Virus record (IMG/VR): IMGVR_UViG_3300032086_004087
Span: 1-39,054 of that record
DNA length: 39,054 bases
Direction: 5' to 3' (one strand)
DNA from: a virus
The notes beneath the pieces were generated by a model. It was not told the origin of the DNA. It saw nothing but the letters and a program-made list of their open reading frames with translations, and searched no databases. Shown piece after piece: positions 39,017 through 39,054 of this stretch. A program made the position numbers and the translations under genes. Positions within the stretch are counted from its first letter, which is position 1. Every line of letters begins with the position of its first letter.

Positions 39017-39054
39017 ATGGACCAAAAACAAGACATCAAAAGTTTTATCTCTAA
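39017..39054 (+). CDS. 5' end of a further gene, probably the head scaffold
   Basis: Twelve full codons remain before the window ends: MDQKQDIKSFIS. The gene has a perfect late promoter box and follows the prohead protease, where T4 has scaffold gene 22. The sequence itself is too short to identify; the scaffold call is by position only. Confidence 0.5.
   Translation, partial: MDQKQDIKSFIS

Noticed and set aside
1-39054. tRNA genes
   Set aside because: I saw no cloverleaf-like GC-rich segment in the few non-coding gaps, all of which are about 75 bases or less; no folding search was run.

Overview
The window is a piece of an AT-rich, T4-like (myovirus-type) phage genome, most likely marine. 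The evidence is a set of recognisable T4-core genes: tail sheath stabiliser gp15, portal gp20, a gp13-like neck protein, head-completion nuclease gp4, prohead protease gp21, and a gp62-like clamp-loader subunit. Beside them are genes typical of marine T4-like phages: phoH, folE/queD/queE, an HldE-like cytidylyltransferase and a GroES-like protein. Genes are packed with overlaps or a few bases between them. I see no tRNA, CRISPR array, integrase, insertion sequence or gene-free stretch above about 100 bases. The host cannot be named from this window; the low GC would suit an AT-rich marine bacterium.

Layout. (1) 2-5033: nucleotide and cofactor genes. A truncated nucleotidyltransferase converges on folE. 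folE and queD diverge from a compact symmetric promoter, followed by a 49-residue protein, queE, an HldE-like cytidylyltransferase, a NadR-like kinase, a small ORF and phoH on the opposite strand. FolE, QueD and QueE are the first three steps towards preQ0-type 7-deazaguanine, which many phages insert in DNA. QueC and the DNA transglycosylase DpdA are not in this window. (2) 5083-19525: one tightly coupled plus-strand operon of 17 glycan genes. It holds GDP-L-fucose synthesis (gmd, fcl), a 3-dehydratase of the DdhC/RfbH type, two more SDR sugar enzymes, a HAD-nucleotidyltransferase fusion, two GT11 and one GT10 fucosyltransferase-like genes, several other glycosyltransferases, a sugar O-methyltransferase and a sulfotransferase. 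(3) 25655-19513: an opposing minus-strand operon with a radical SAM protein, five tandem paralogues of a glycosyltransferase-like family, and a small unknown gene. (4) 25676-29148: a lone unknown gene and three more glycosyltransferase genes, one fused to a methyltransferase. (5) 29180-33527: a DUF366-like protein, inorganic pyrophosphatase, gp62-like, GroES-like, an SH3-barrel-like protein, an unknown, and a DinG-type helicase. (6) 33540-39054: virion morphogenesis genes, ending in the first codons of the gene after gp21.

How it fits together. The roughly 24-kb glycan block has the parts to make an activated fucose and probably a 3,6-dideoxyhexose, build a fucosylated chain, and decorate it by methylation and sulfation. 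The target (virion protein, host surface polysaccharide or modified DNA base) cannot be read from sequence. Two promoter types recur. One is sigma70-like (TTGnnn-16-TATAAT) and lies only 6-7 bases before the start codons of folE, queD, the DUF366-like gene and the helicase. The other is a T4-late-like TATAAATA box 5-7 bases before several start codons in the structural region and at phoH. Both placements predict leaderless or nearly leaderless transcripts.
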